DNA of 64,000 nt from assembly GCA_039105265.1 (NCBI GenBank), contig JAPFFF010000002.1:5332001-5396000 (forward strand), in the 5' to 3' direction. A program made the translations under genes and the position numbers. This DNA is from Tritrichomonas musculus (lineage: Eukaryota; Parabasalia; Tritrichomonadida; Tritrichomonadidae). Below, one piece after another: positions 1 through 10,549 of this stretch. A model generated the notes under the pieces. That model saw nothing but the letters and a program-made list of their open reading frames with translations, was not told the DNA's origin and searched no databases. How positions within the stretch are numbered: position 1 is the first letter of the stretch; each line of letters opens with the position of its first letter.

Positions 1-501
1 CCAGGATGGCTTTATCCTGTTAAAATGGGAGCAACAACAATATGGGAAAGATGGGGAGCTTTACAACCTGATGGGAAAGTGTCACCTGAAGGTATGAATT
101 CATTCAATCATTACGCTTATGGATCAATTTGTGAATGGATTTATTGTGATATTTGTGGTTTGAATCCAGTTGAAGATTACCCTGGATTTAAACGAGTTAT
201 ACTTAAACCTCATCCTGATCATAGATTAATTTATGCAAATGCATCTCATAATTCACCAATGGGAAGATTTGAATGCGGTTGGATTATTAACAAAAAAAAA
301 GTGAAATATAATTTTTCAATTCCTTTCAATGTTGTGGCAAAATTAGTTCTCTTGAATTTAAAAAAGAATGATGTTATATCTTCTTCATTTGAAACAAAAG
401 AAGAAGGAAATGATATAGTGGCTGAATTAACAAATGGTGAATATGAAATTGTTTACAAATATAATACTTTTTTTGTTGATATTCCTGAAAAATTTAAATA
501 A
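1..501 (+). CDS. alpha-L-rhamnosidase (GH78), 3' end only
   Basis: The reading frame is open from base 1 and ends with TAA at 499-501, so the 5' part lies outside the window; the ATG at 25 is internal. About 166 C-terminal residues are visible. PGWLYPV, GATTIWERW and MNSFNHYAYGS are hallmark motifs of the end of the (alpha/alpha)6 catalytic barrel of GH78 rhamnosidases, followed by the C-terminal beta-sandwich. Family members release terminal L-rhamnose from glycosides. GH78 is a bacterial family, so the gene was probably acquired laterally, and in a parasite it would act on host or bacterial glycans. Localisation cannot be judged because the N-terminus is missing. The family call is confident; the substrate is inferred. 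Confidence 0.9.
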   Translation, partial: PGWLYPVKMGATTIWERWGALQPDGKVSPEGMNSFNHYAYGSICEWIYCDICGLNPVEDYPGFKRVILKPHPDHRLIYANASHNSPMGRFECGWIINKKKVKYNFSIPFNVVAKLVLLNLKKNDVISSSFETKEEGNDIVAELTNGEYEIVYKYNTFFVDIPEKFK

Positions 502-1208
502 AAAATAAATTTTATATATTTATCGGATGTCCCAAAAAGCATAGCAAATCAAGATACAATAGAAATTAATTATTATAAATAATATTGACTGTATATTTTG
601 AAATAATAATATATATATTGCATATTTGATGTATTTTTATTAACAACTTTTAAACTAATTTATTGATATTATTGATAATTCATAAAATTTCAAAACGCTT
701 CTTGTATGCTTTACGACTAATATCAATTGCAAAATATGATAAAGAATATTTTCTAAAACAATCGCACTCTCTATTCAAACAAAAAATCAATAAAGTTGAT
801 TATTGTAAATAGGATGCAAATATGAAAATATGCGATTTGGAGCTAATAATTGCAAATATATGAATAAAATATGATTTTCTATGATATAAAGCTATTTATA
901 AACTCTTTTATCGAGTAATTTATTGTGATCAAATTAGATATCTTGTGTGAAAATGAGATTTCTGTATAAAATTTATGCCATTATAACTTCCATCACGCAG
1001 TGATTAAAATATATTTTTTTTGGGATTTTATCTCCAAGAATGTCAAAATGCTTGCTTAAATTTTCTAACAATTTTTTTAAAATTTTCAAAAAAATGCATA
1101 ACTTTTTTTTTAAAAAATAAAAAATGCATAAAAAGTTCTTTTCTGAAAAAAAATCAACAATTTTTTTGAAAAAGTGGAAAAAAGTGAAGATTTCCCTTGA
1201 AAAAGTTC
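502..1208. other. AT-rich intergenic region
   Basis: About 700 bp of AT-rich sequence between the rhamnosidase end and a poly-A run. No credible coding frame, tRNA or paired repeat was seen. Short open frames here are low-complexity phenylalanine and lysine runs. Confidence 0.6.
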
Positions 1209-1210
1209 TA

Positions 1211-1243
<33 letters not shown>
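1209..1243 (+). repeat. poly-A tract
   Basis: A run of about 33 A directly abuts the 3' end (minus strand) of a BspA-like fragment, where its translation appears as poly-phenylalanine. Confidence 0.9.
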
Positions 1244-1573
1244 AAAATAATGAATTGGCGCTGAAATGACCACTTCTGACAGTGAAGTGCAATTTGCAAA
1301 TGCTTTGCTTCTTATTGATTTTACTGATGGAGGAATGGACACACTCAACAATGAGCTACAGTTGCAAAAAGATTCAATTGATATAGCTCTCAAAGTTGAT
1401 GTGAATTCAATTTCTTTCAACGATTTGCAATCTTTGAAAGCTCTTTTTCCAATTTTAATTACAGATGTCATCGAAATTTTTCTCAATAAATCACAACCAT
1501 TGAAAGCTTTGCTATTTATAACTTTTACTGGATCAGAGATTTTTATTTCTATTAAATTATAATTCATGAACAT
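1244..1573 (-). pseudogene. BspA-like leucine-rich-repeat fragment
   Basis: A minus-strand frame begins with ATG at 1573 and encodes about 105 residues before running into the homopolymer. It holds four to five LRR_5 (TpLRR/BspA) units of about 23 residues, recognisable by SKAFNGC, KRAFKDC, ESFCNC and SKAFANC. BspA-like proteins of trichomonads are usually several hundred residues long with many such units and are often surface-exposed. This piece lacks the usual N-terminal module and any C-terminal end, so it is best read as a truncated copy. A second degenerate BspA piece lies at 16318-16738, also next to a homopolymer run. Confidence 0.75.
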
Positions 1574-2576
1574 TTTTTTATTTTATTTCAGCCTTGGCTA
1601 TCGTTGGGGCGATTTATCGGCTATCTAACATTTATCACCTATCGATACTATCGATAAAATTTTGTTCATGTTAGAAAACCGCCCGATAAATGGTCATTAT
1701 CGCGCATTTTTTCTTCGATAGTAACCGATAATTAAATTTACTCATCGATATTTATTGATAAATAACTTTTCTTTTTTGAAATGTAAAAATATATTTTCAT
1801 ATGTGGGTTAAAAAGAAATGAAGGTATGAAGATGAGCAAAATAATTATTTTTATATTATTGATAGTCAGTAAACGAAGCAAAATGCACAATAACAGATTA
1901 AACTCAATAAAATTATGATATCATTATGATGATTATAAATCATCAAAATCTTCAAATAACAAGATGAACGAAATAAATAATACAAGTTGAATAGACAATA
2001 TATATTAGTGAGATAATAAACAACATTAAACACATAATAATGAATTTTAATCGAAAAAATTATGATATTATTATGATTAATAACTTTCTTTTCATTTTAA
2101 AATATAGATATTAAATTAAAAATAATTAATGATAAATGTTTCTAAAATAAATTTTCATTGAAAAGATATATCAATATATACTTTTGGTTTTATCATTATA
2201 TCACAAAAAGTTAGATAATTTAACAAAAAGTTACTATTCATAAAAAAATTCATTGAAAAAATATTTTCATGATATTAGGGAAATGTTACGATTATTTTAT
2301 TTTTTGTTTATATAGCCAATATTATATACTGACATACAATATAAATCATTAGAAGTGAAGTAATAATCGAAACATTTTGTTCATGATTAATATCCATGAT
2401 AATCAAAAGTACAAAAAAAAGATAAATTTCTACTCCGTAAGTTATAATATTATTTTGAAATATCAAAATATCTCTCATCAATGTGATTTTTTTTATAACT
2501 GGTCCAAAAGAACAATTGTTATTGATGTTTTTTTATTTTTTTTAACGGACAAAATAAACGGCCTCCGTTTGCCTTT
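1574..2576. other. AT-rich intergenic region with a small foldback
   Basis: No gene is supported. At 1609-1692 two imperfect arms sharing 'atttatcgg' and 'ctaacat' face each other, with 'tatcgat' motifs between them. The rest is AT-rich with no recognisable coding sequence. Confidence 0.5.
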
Positions 2577-3004
2577 ATTTGTACAAAGGTAGGTCAACAT
2601 AAAATATTCTATTCAATTTTAAAAAAAAATAATCTATGAATATCTTTATAAGAATTAGAGTATATTTTTAAATATAATATTTATTATCTTTTGAATAAAT
2701 AAAAATAGCATTTGAATAATTTAAAAATTAAAAAAAGATTTTATTATAGTTTTATTGATGTTTTATTTTTTAATCATTCTTTTTCTCTAAATTCACAGAT
2801 TAAAAATGGAAAATATTTTACTATTATCTTTATAAGGAAAACTATTACAAAATTTATTTTATATTATTTCGATTCCAACGCTGGATATAAAAATATTTAA
2901 GGTTTTTTTAATTCATAAAATTGAATTGATATTCATCGTCTTCATGTTGATAATTGGCTTGATTTTAAAATTGAATTGATATTTCTTCTGTCAAAATTAA
3001 TAAA

Positions 3005-3148
3005 ATGGAAAAAATGCAAAATTTAGCAGATGAAATTGAGCGTTTAAAAGAAGAAAACTTGAATTTACGTAGAAAATTTTTAAGTATTATTCCACCTAAT
3101 AACAAGCTATCACCTACATTCTATTCTGATTATATGACGATGAAATAA
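3005..3148 (+). CDS. 47-aa ORF inside the hAT-like element
   Basis: A short ATG-to-TAA frame encodes 47 residues. The first ~25 are strongly helical with leucines spaced as in a short coiled coil (LADEIERLKEEN), followed by a proline-containing tail. It is the only frame in the element with protein-like composition. It could be a remnant of a transposon protein or chance; no function is assigned. Confidence 0.3.
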   Translation: MEKMQNLADEIERLKEENLNLRRKFLSIIPPNNKLSPTFYSDYMTMK

Positions 3149-3210
3149 TGCTAAATAAAAAATAAACTTATTATAAAATTATGTATTTTGAATTGAGCAA
3201 TAAAGTCAGG

Positions 3211-3262
3211 TAAATTGAAAATCCGGGCAAGTCCGGTAAATTGAAAATCCGGGCAAGTCCGG
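3211..3262. repeat. 26-bp direct repeat, two copies
   Basis: Two exact tandem copies of a 26-bp unit containing TCCGGGCAAGTCCGGT, unusually GC-rich for the region and itself partly palindromic (CCGGgcaagtCCGG). It lies inside the hAT-like element and may be a subterminal or internal transposase-binding motif (inference). Confidence 0.8.
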
Positions 3263-3788
3263 TAAAATTAAATTGATAAAAAATCGAAACAGTCACGTAA
3301 ATGATCATAATCTGCAGCCTTTTAAGTAATAAATCAAAGAAATCTTTAATATTGAGCATATTTCCTGAAAATATAATAAAATATTAAGATATATATGATG
3401 AAATTGTTTTTCATTAATTTTTTTAACAAATTAATTATTATTTTCTACATATTTTATATAATATAATATTGCTTATTTATAAGATATATATTTTGTTAAT
3501 TCAGAGATAAGTGTAAATGTTTTTTTTTTTATTCTATTCAATTTTTACCTATTCAATTTTTAGGAAATTAATGCGCTCCGAAATAAATATTTTAAATTTT
3601 TCTTTATATGATTAAAATTATTTTTTCGTTGTCGGTGGAAAATTAATGATTTTTTATATAGAATATATGTTATAAAAACCAAGCAGTAAAATCCACTAGA
3701 AATCATTTTTCATCTATATAGGTGAGTTGACCTACCTTTATTTGTACCTTAAAAAATTTTGATAAGAAAGTTAAACTTTTTGATAGTA

Positions 3789-3796
3789 TCACTATT
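3789..3796 (+). promoter_or_regulatory. Initiator (Inr) element
   Basis: TCACTATT matches the trichomonad Inr TCA(Py)(T/A). The presumed +1 A at 3791 is 19 nt upstream of the ATG at 3810, inside the normal 6-20 nt leader range. It argues against the upstream in-frame TTG as start. Confidence 0.65.
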
Positions 3797-3809
3797 TTTA
3801 GCTACCTAT

Positions 3810-5390
3810 ATGATTCATCTAAGAATTATTTCAGCAAGTAATCTTCCATCAGCTGACAAAAATGGATATTCAGATCCATATGTCCTTATTTATCCTTGTA
3901 ATTTTGGTTATTCATCACTCCCAATTAACAAAACGAAAACGATTAAAAAAACGCTAAATCCAAATTGGGATGAAAATCTTACAATACCATTTGTTTCATT
4001 TGATTCTACTATTCGTCTTGTCTTTATGGATGCAGATAAACTTTCAGATGATGATCGTTTAGGATCAGCTGATATATATCCATCAATTACCAATTTCTAT
4101 CGTCATGATGCACAAATACAAACTGCAAGAATAAGCGTTGATCCAAAATATAAAACAACTGGTGATAGTACTGTTCAATATTCAATTATTCCCACATTTT
4201 CCAGTTTTGATTTTAAAAAAAAAAAAGATCCAAAAAGAATTTACGTTTACTTAGCATTTGATTCTTTCCAACCATCTTCACAGGACATAATTCGATTACA
4301 TGTATATGGAGTTAATCGTAATGGAACAATAATTGATCCAATTAATGATAATCATACCCATGGCGAATACGAAGCTTCCCATTTCAGTCCAATGGGTTTG
4401 GTACAAGTTTACTCTTTTGACAAAACCGATTTTTGGGATACAGCTCTTATAGACGAGCAATATTTCTTCATAATATATACAAAAGGATTTTTAGGAAAAG
4501 TGACACTAACTTTTGTATATGGTCCTAGAAATAATTTGAAAGAAAAAGTATCAGAAAAATTCCATATTTTCAATAACCAATATTCGTTGAGTTCAAACAG
4601 TAAAGATCAATGTTTGATGCCTTTTCAAGCAGCTCTCAAATTTTCAAAAAAAGACGTTAAAATTGAATCATTACCAATTCCATCAAATTTGCAAAATATC
4701 AAAATTTCAAACGAAAACGAATACTTGCCAAAGCTTGAAGAAATGATGTACGGTTTAGGTCAATTACTTTGTCCTTCAGGCAAGTCAATTCACATTCGTT
4801 TTGATGGTTCAAACACAAAGAAATATTCAATCAATGAACTTTTTCAGAAGAGTCATATAAAAAGTTCACCGTCAAGAATTAATATAGCCATCGGCTGGGA
4901 CACTTACACTGACTTGGATTTGTTGGTTTTCCCTTTGACCATTGACGACCGTTTACTCGATCCTATCGGCTCAAAAAGTAAAAAGGCCGATTCGAGTCAA
5001 TCAATCAAAGCCAAAGGTGACTCACGTAAAGGTACGAAATATGGTGACGATGAAATAATAACAGTTGACCTTAATAATGTTGATTGTAAAGTAAAATGCC
5101 TTGTTATTGCTGTTTCTTCACATGAATTAGTTTTGTTTAATAGTATAAATGGTGGATATTTAAGAATTTTTGACTGTGATACTGAAAAAGAGGTTTTGTA
5201 CACAAAATTTGAGGGAAAAGAGAATTATAAGACTTGCCTCGTTTGGGGAGTTCTTGGTAGAATTGAAGATTCTTGGTTCGTTTGGCCTTGTTCACGATTC
5301 GTTAATGGACCTACAGCAAAAGCAGCGCATGATTCTATTAACGAGCTTGTAAAAAATGGATTAATTGATCAATTTTGGCATGTTCAGTAA
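3810..5390 (+). CDS. C2 domain-TerD domain fusion protein
   Basis: 526 residues from the ATG at 3810, chosen because MIHLRI is the natural start of a C2 domain and an Inr lies 19 nt upstream. Residues ~1-105 form a C2 domain (LRIISASNLP, YSDPYV, TLNPNWDE, DADKLSDDDRLG) with several calcium-coordinating aspartates kept. The middle (~120-370) is not recognised. Residues ~355-510 match a TerD/tellurite-resistance domain: INIAIGWDT, DLDLLVF, the DDEIITVDL strand, ISSHELV-like and LRIFD elements, and a final WFVWP. TerD domains bind calcium in bacteria and occur in Dictyostelium CABP1. A C2 plus TerD protein would combine two calcium-sensing modules, with C2 also targeting membranes (inference). 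No signal peptide or TM is evident. Confidence 0.8.
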   Translation: MIHLRIISASNLPSADKNGYSDPYVLIYPCNFGYSSLPINKTKTIKKTLNPNWDENLTIPFVSFDSTIRLVFMDADKLSDDDRLGSADIYPSITNFYRHDAQIQTARISVDPKYKTTGDSTVQYSIIPTFSSFDFKKKKDPKRIYVYLAFDSFQPSSQDIIRLHVYGVNRNGTIIDPINDNHTHGEYEASHFSPMGLVQVYSFDKTDFWDTALIDEQYFFIIYTKGFLGKVTLTFVYGPRNNLKEKVSEKFHIFNNQYSLSSNSKDQCLMPFQAALKFSKKDVKIESLPIPSNLQNIKISNENEYLPKLEEMMYGLGQLLCPSGKSIHIRFDGSNTKKYSINELFQKSHIKSSPSRINIAIGWDTYTDLDLLVFPLTIDDRLLDPIGSKSKKADSSQSIKAKGDSRKGTKYGDDEIITVDLNNVDCKVKCLVIAVSSHELVLFNSINGGYLRIFDCDTEKEVLYTKFEGKENYKTCLVWGVLGRIEDSWFVWPCSRFVNGPTAKAAHDSINELVKNGLIDQFWHVQ

Positions 5391-5736
5391 TATCACAAAA
5401 TTAAATAATGAAATTCTTTTTCTTTTTTCTTTTCTAAAGTTGTGACTTTTTACTTTTTTTTAATTTTGATTATTATGTGCAGTTGACAGTGATATATATG
5501 CATTATTTTATAGGGAATAATATATTAATCATGGATACTGCATTTATATTTTTCTTGATTTCTTTTTAAACCAAAATTTGATAGATTATAGAAATAAGCA
5601 AAATAAATTGCAGTTAAAAATACATTTTTATTAAAGTAGATATTTATACATATGTAAAAATTCTTGGTATATATATATATTATAATTATTACACTTTTTT
5701 ACTGATTTGATACACATATATAATAAATCATATAGA
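5391..5736. other. AT-rich intergenic region
   Basis: Separates the C2-TerD gene from the convergent F5/8C fragment. Contains T-runs and a short AT dinucleotide run near 5670; nothing else is recognised. Confidence 0.6.
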
Positions 5737-6153
5737 CTATCCGTTTGGTTCTTTAAGTTTTCCATAAAACTCAAAGAATGCAATTGCAAAATAGTTATGG
5801 TTACTGCATTCATACCAACTTTGGCCAATTTGACGAAGCCTAACGAATCTGTAAAAATCTGTTTGTGGTTTGTTGATTATAAAAACGGATTTAAAATTCG
5901 GTCCATTTAAATTTTCGGTTTGATTGAAATTTTGATTTGATTGGGTAGGATTCAAATTGTCATTTAAATTTTGTTTTTGATTTTCACTAACTTTGTTTGA
6001 TTCCTCACAAAAAGGGCCACTGAAACAGACTGTATGATTTAACTCATCATTTTTTAAGTTATCTTTATCTGTATCTTCTTTTTCAATGTTTGTTTGGCCA
6101 CATTTTTCCTTATTATTAATGCATTCAAATCCTCCATTACTTATTATCGGCAA
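5737..6153 (-). pseudogene. F5/8 type C (discoidin-like) domain fragment
   Basis: A minus-strand frame of about 138 codons without an in-frame ATG, preceded by a stop. Its C-terminal ~45 residues (FYRFVRLRQIGQSW, NHNYFAIAFFEFYGKL) match the last strands of the F5/8C-like domain seen complete at the end of the BTB gene at 26847-28163. Upstream is a cysteine-containing piece and an Asn/Gln-rich low-complexity stretch. The BTB/BACK part and the first half of the discoidin domain are missing, so this is a 5'-truncated copy of a BTB-F5/8C gene. Confidence 0.65.
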
Positions 6154-6301
6154 TTTGAAAATTTATGAAAATAAATAGAAAAATGACTTTTTTATCACAT
6201 ATATAATAAAATATAAAGTTGTTTATCACTACTATTAAAAAAAAAAAAATTTGAGGAAACTTTTTTTTTTTTTTTTTTTTTTAATCGCTTCGATTTAAAT
6301 A

Positions 6302-7247
6302 TTTTTAAATATAGGGGGGTTAACCGCCAAGAAAATGTCAAAAAAGTATTTTTATAAAGATTTGATTAAATAAAATAATTATTCTAATTCTTTATACATA
6401 GTAATATATATCTTTATGCTCAAATTAAAAATTCGCTTATTTTGCCAGGAATTATAGAGGAAATAAAAATTCAATCAAAAATTTGAAAATTCCCACTTTT
6501 TCATATAACTATAATTCTCTTTCAAGCCAAAATATCTTATGAATTAAATATTATGGTGTAAAATATTAAAATAAATTATAATTATAAAATATAAAATAAT
6601 TTAAATAAATTATAAAAAAAAACAAAAAATGATATCTCCTCAATGAAGAGTTAAATCAAATAAAACAGTATATTAAAATATGAAATTTGTTAGGAATTAT
6701 TTATTTATATATCACAATAATTGAAATTTTAACAGTTAAAAGTAGTGTTATTTCATAAAATTATTGATATATATTTCAAAAAAAAAAAAAAAAAAAAAGT
6801 AATAAATGTTTGTTTACTTTTGATTGTTTAACCATTTCTTAATAGATGGTTATGGTTATTTTTCTTCAATTTTTGTTTTTCATAAGGAGAAATAATAAAT
6901 CTTTGAAAATATCTTTCATTTGATGTTTTTTAATAATTTTTTGAGGGTTTTATTGAATAAAATTGAATATTTGTTTTATCATAAGGAGTTTAAATCCAAA
7001 AATATATTAGATAATTGCTTTTTATAATGATTTTTAATAAGTAAAAAATGTAATTTATATCACATGTCATCAAAACTTTGATCTCTTATAACTGGCAAAA
7101 TAAAGGAAATTTTTTTTAATGCAATTTTTTATTATTCATAAATGCTGCTATATTTATTTAATAATTTATTTTGCATTGATCTTTAGATTTTTTTTTTCTC
7201 TCAATTTTATGACAACGGTTGAGCGGTTGACCCCTCTATTTTTAAAT
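6302..7247. mobile_element. probable MULE-like non-autonomous element
   Basis: Imperfect inverted ends ATAGGGGGGTTAACCGC (from 6311) and the complement of GCGGTTGACCCCTCTA (to 7238) enclose 928 bp. The 9-bp sequence TTTTTAAAT is present on both sides (6302-6310 and 7239-7247), and weaker similarity between the ends extends to about 35 bp. A 9-bp duplication fits Mutator-like elements, which are known in trichomonads. The duplicated sequence is AT-only, so chance is possible. No coding frame lies inside; long T and A runs do. Confidence 0.5.
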
Positions 7248-7573
7248 GTTTTTTTGACAAAATAATAAGAGAATATTATTAACGATGATATCTTTAAAAA
7301 TTAACATATAAAACTTAAAATAATTTTAGATATAAAAATACAAATATATATAAATTATAAATTTAAAAAATAAAGAAAAATTATTGAAGAGGCTCTTGTT
7401 TACTACTTCTTTTTGATTGGAAAATAATTCTATAATATTTTTGAATGATTTATTCATTGAAAAAGTTTTATTAACAAAAACAAATTTTAACACTAAATTG
7501 CTTAATTAAAATTCAATTTTAATAAATGGACTTTTCTAAATAATTTTCCTGTGCTCCTAAATATAAATACGTC

Positions 7574-7605
<32 letters not shown>

Positions 7606-7770
7606 GAAAGTTCATTCAAAAATTAAGAACTTCTCAAATTATTAAACTCGTTTTTATTTATTTATTTTGGTAATCTGCATGAAAAATCGAATTCCATTTT
7701 AACATTAAATTTTTTTTGTCAAGAATCAATTATTGAATTACACTCAATTGAATATTTTTGAATTATATAT
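7248..7770. other. AT-rich intergenic region with poly-T
   Basis: Contains a ~28-nt poly-T at 7578-7605. No gene or paired repeat was recognised before the Inr at 7771. Confidence 0.55.
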
Positions 7771-7778
7771 TCATATTT
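7771..7778 (+). promoter_or_regulatory. Initiator (Inr) element
   Basis: TCATATTT fits the trichomonad Inr, with +1 A at 7773, 18 nt upstream of the ATG at 7791. It suggests that the decayed frame downstream was once a real gene. Confidence 0.5.
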
Positions 7779-7790
7779 TTATTTAAGATA

Positions 7791-8267
7791 ATGGCTTACA
7801 GTAAATTCTTAGAAGTCAAGGATGATACAGAATACTTTGGACTATCATACGAAGATAATGATTTAAATGAAAGTTATAAGTTTGATTATTGTTTTGATGA
7901 TTCAAAAAATAATTCAATAGAAGATTGTTCATCTCAACTGGAGACCGAACTCATTAATAGCTGAGCCAAATACAAACATGGGAAAGAATCTTTATACCTG
8001 AAAAGCAAATATTGCAATTTTTATGAGTTACCTTATCAAAATTGCAAGTTCTATAAGATACTAGTACGAAAAGATAAAAAGTTCATGAATAGAATTGGGA
8101 ATGAGTAATATATATTATTTAAAGATTTTATTAAGACAAATCTACTGCCTAAATTAAGAAGATCTCATAAAAGAAATGTTGGATTGGCAATCTGTTTTTT
8201 AAAAAAATTAATATCTGATTGCAATCATGTTTATCTTTGGTTGAAAAAGAAAGAATATATCGTGTAA
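7791..8267 (+). pseudogene. unidentified small gene with two in-frame stops
   Basis: From the ATG at 7791 one frame reads to TAA at 8265-8267, 158 codons, interrupted by TGA at 7962 and TAA at 8106. The parts on either side have protein-like composition. The first is acidic, the middle has alternating Lys, Tyr and Cys (KYCNFYEL), and the last ~50 residues are a basic helical stretch (LRRSHKRNVGLAICFLKKL). Frame continuity over 477 bp in such AT-rich DNA argues for former coding sequence. The family is not recognised. The first 57 codons might still be expressed as a short protein. Confidence 0.45.
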
Positions 8268-8889
8268 TATGCCAAAATATGAATATTTCAATTTTATATG
8301 CAAAATATCTATAATGATAACTTTTTCTATCTTTTTTATTTTCACCTGTATCCATTGATACTATAAACAGCATAACATGAGATGAAAATTATTTCATCAA
8401 CTATTTTTTATATTAATAAATGCAAATACATTTTCTTTTGTTTTTAATCTCAAAAAGAAATAAGAATCTGGAAAACTTTGATCAAAGTTTCTTAAAATAT
8501 TTTATTTAAATATTTTATTTAAATATTTTTTTCTTTTTATTTAAATATGAATTAATATATATATAAATCATAAATACAATTTATTCCATGATTTATCTAA
8601 TTTTTGCCAAGATATTAATAATTTGAAATTATTATTATTATTAAATAATTTTATACTTAAAAGCAAGAATTATAGATATATTTAAAGTATATTTAACAAT
8701 ACAATGTAACTGTTCAATTTTAAATTTAAAATATACCAAAGATTATTTGATTTATATGATATGGGAAAAAAGGATGCTTCAATCTAAATGAAATTTCTCC
8801 ATTCTGATTACCAAAAGATAAATTGTCAGCCTCAAAATCGGCAAGACGAGGCTAATATCATTGCTTTTTTATTTTTTTTATTATTATAT
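8268..8889. other. AT-rich intergenic region
   Basis: Contains a short direct repeat of 'atattttatttaa' near 8495-8530 and A/T runs. No coding sequence is supported. Confidence 0.6.
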
Positions 8890-9522
8890 TCACCAAAGTA
8901 CAGGGAGCGGATCAAATGAAGGCTCCTTCAATTGATTATAATCAATTTTAAGATCAATTTCCTCTTGAAATTTATTCCTATTAGCATTGAAAGAATTTGA
9001 ATTCATCAAGTCTGTATTTTGATTTTTCAAAAACTTACCAAAAGTTTTTCTTTTGATTTCCAATTTATAAAATTTTATATCCTTGATTCTGGCAAGCTCT
9101 CTCCTACAGTTTTTGTTAATGTTTAAATCAACTCTCTCTTCAAAACTATCTTGATCTGTTGTATTCTTAATCCATTTATCAACCAGTTTTGGATCCGACT
9201 TTTTCATTAATGATGTAATCAAAACAATTTTATTTTCATTTTTAATATTGTAAAATGAAAAAGATTTTGAAACATCAAGAATTTGTCCATTAAATATATA
9301 TATGGAATTTGGGGGATATATACGAGACAATATTGATATTGGACTGAGCATATTCAATTTAATATGCCTTATTCTCATAAATGGCTGATATACATATATT
9401 TTCATATTATTATGCATAATCTTTTGCTCAGGGTCAATTATCTTACGGGACATGCCTTCGGATATGAATGCAATATTAGATTCATCTGAATTGATTGCTT
9501 CATTATGACCTTCAACCTCCAT
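8890..9522 (-). CDS. ubiquitin-fold-like protein, hypothetical
   Basis: 210 residues from the ATG at 9522, preferred over an upstream start because TCATTTTTT on the minus strand places an Inr A about 10 nt upstream. Residues ~38-100 have the pattern of a ubiquitin-like beta-grasp domain: a first strand KIYVYQPF, a second strand, a helix region and IYIFNGQILD, the counterpart of LIFAGKQL in ubiquitin, then a final strand KIVLITSL. There is no C-terminal diglycine. The rest (~105-210) is lysine- and asparagine-rich and probably helical. Trichomonads have many divergent ubiquitin-domain proteins. The role is unknown and the fold assignment is tentative. Confidence 0.6.
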   Translation of the reverse strand: MEVEGHNEAINSDESNIAFISEGMSRKIIDPEQKIMHNNMKIYVYQPFMRIRHIKLNMLSPISILSRIYPPNSIYIFNGQILDVSKSFSFYNIKNENKIVLITSLMKKSDPKLVDKWIKNTTDQDSFEERVDLNINKNCRRELARIKDIKFYKLEIKRKTFGKFLKNQNTDLMNSNSFNANRNKFQEEIDLKIDYNQLKEPSFDPLPVLW

Positions 9523-9534
9523 AAAAAAAAATGA

Positions 9535-10549
9535 TATATGATATAACATAAAAATTCAATAATTTTGATAAGAAAATAAGACACTTTCTCATTTTTTATG
9601 CCAACTAATTTATACATAAAAGCACAAATTCTTTTCTTTAAATCAATGATATAGAGTCAAAAACAAGTATTAAAGGCAGTATTTTTTCTATACTTCCTAA
9701 TGTTTGAAATTACAAAATCATGAAGTTGAAAATATGGCACAAAATTGTTTATTTATAATACATTAAAAATCAATTCTAAACGATCAATCAAAAAACAAAA
9801 GATTGTTATTTAAGCTTTAATATTTTTTTCATATAACATATCCGATTTTTACAATATGACTCATTTCAAAAAAAAATGTGCCATAAATTTTAAAAAAAAC
9901 TCATTGAAAAATTTAAGGGCTACCAGAACGGTAGACACTAAACCGTTTATAATTTTTTCAAAATTTTGATATCGAAAAACGATTGATTTTGAATATTTTA
10001 TATTTATTGTTTGAATTTTTATTAAGCACAAATATAATAAAATTTTTGATCTATTAGATTTATTATAATTATTGTTTTAAATGAGAAATTTATGTTTTTT
10101 AAAATCAGAATTGAGAACTTTACATGATTTCCTCTCAATTTCAAATCTTTCTTTTCTCTCCAATTTCATAACAAATTTTTGAAATATTGATAAAATCATC
10201 TTTATTATATATGCATTTTCTGATGGCTAAATTTCACTGAATTTGGTGCTCTACATTTTTCGTAATAGAAATATGATTTACTTATTTAAGTTTATTTTTT
10301 AAAAAATATAAATTTCTAATGATGATTATCAATATTCAATAGGATGTTTTATGTTTTGGAGCTTCATTTCATCAAATCATCATAAAAATTACATATCTAA
10401 TTTTATTTACAATAGCTAAGTCCAACTTTATTCGGCAATAAAATCCAATTTATACCAACCAAAAAGCAAATATATGATATATTTTATGATATAAATGATT
10501 AATAAAATGCTTTTTATAGAAAAGTTATAACAAAATTATTCAAAGTTAA
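9535..10549. other. AT-rich intergenic region
   Basis: About 1 kb without a supported gene. A small hairpin 'ctaccagaacggtag' is at 9931-9945. The rest is AT-rich sequence. Confidence 0.55.

Larger units (their letters stand above)
2577..3747. mobile_element. hAT-like non-autonomous DNA transposon with 8-bp TSD
   Basis: Perfect 14-bp terminal inverted repeats AAAGGTAGGTCAAC (2585-2598) and its complement (3726-3739) bound a 1,155-bp element. It is flanked on both sides by the same 8 bp, ATTTGTAC (2577-2584 and 3740-3747). An 8-bp duplication with T at position 2 and A at position 7 is characteristic of hAT transposons. No transposase is visible inside, only short frames and a 26-bp tandem repeat, so it is non-autonomous or internally deleted. 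The right end lies about 60 bp upstream of the C2-TerD gene start and may contribute to its upstream region. Confidence 0.8.

Noticed and set aside
973-1299. 108-codon minus-strand frame
   Set aside because: Dominated by the poly-A/T run, giving Phe and Lys stretches; it overlaps the BspA fragment in another frame.
2377-2592. 71-codon plus-strand frame upstream of the hAT-like element
   Set aside because: It begins with ATG but crosses the element border and has composition-driven residues only.
8149-8373. 74-codon minus-strand frame
   Set aside because: Overlaps the decayed plus-strand gene and has no recognisable features.
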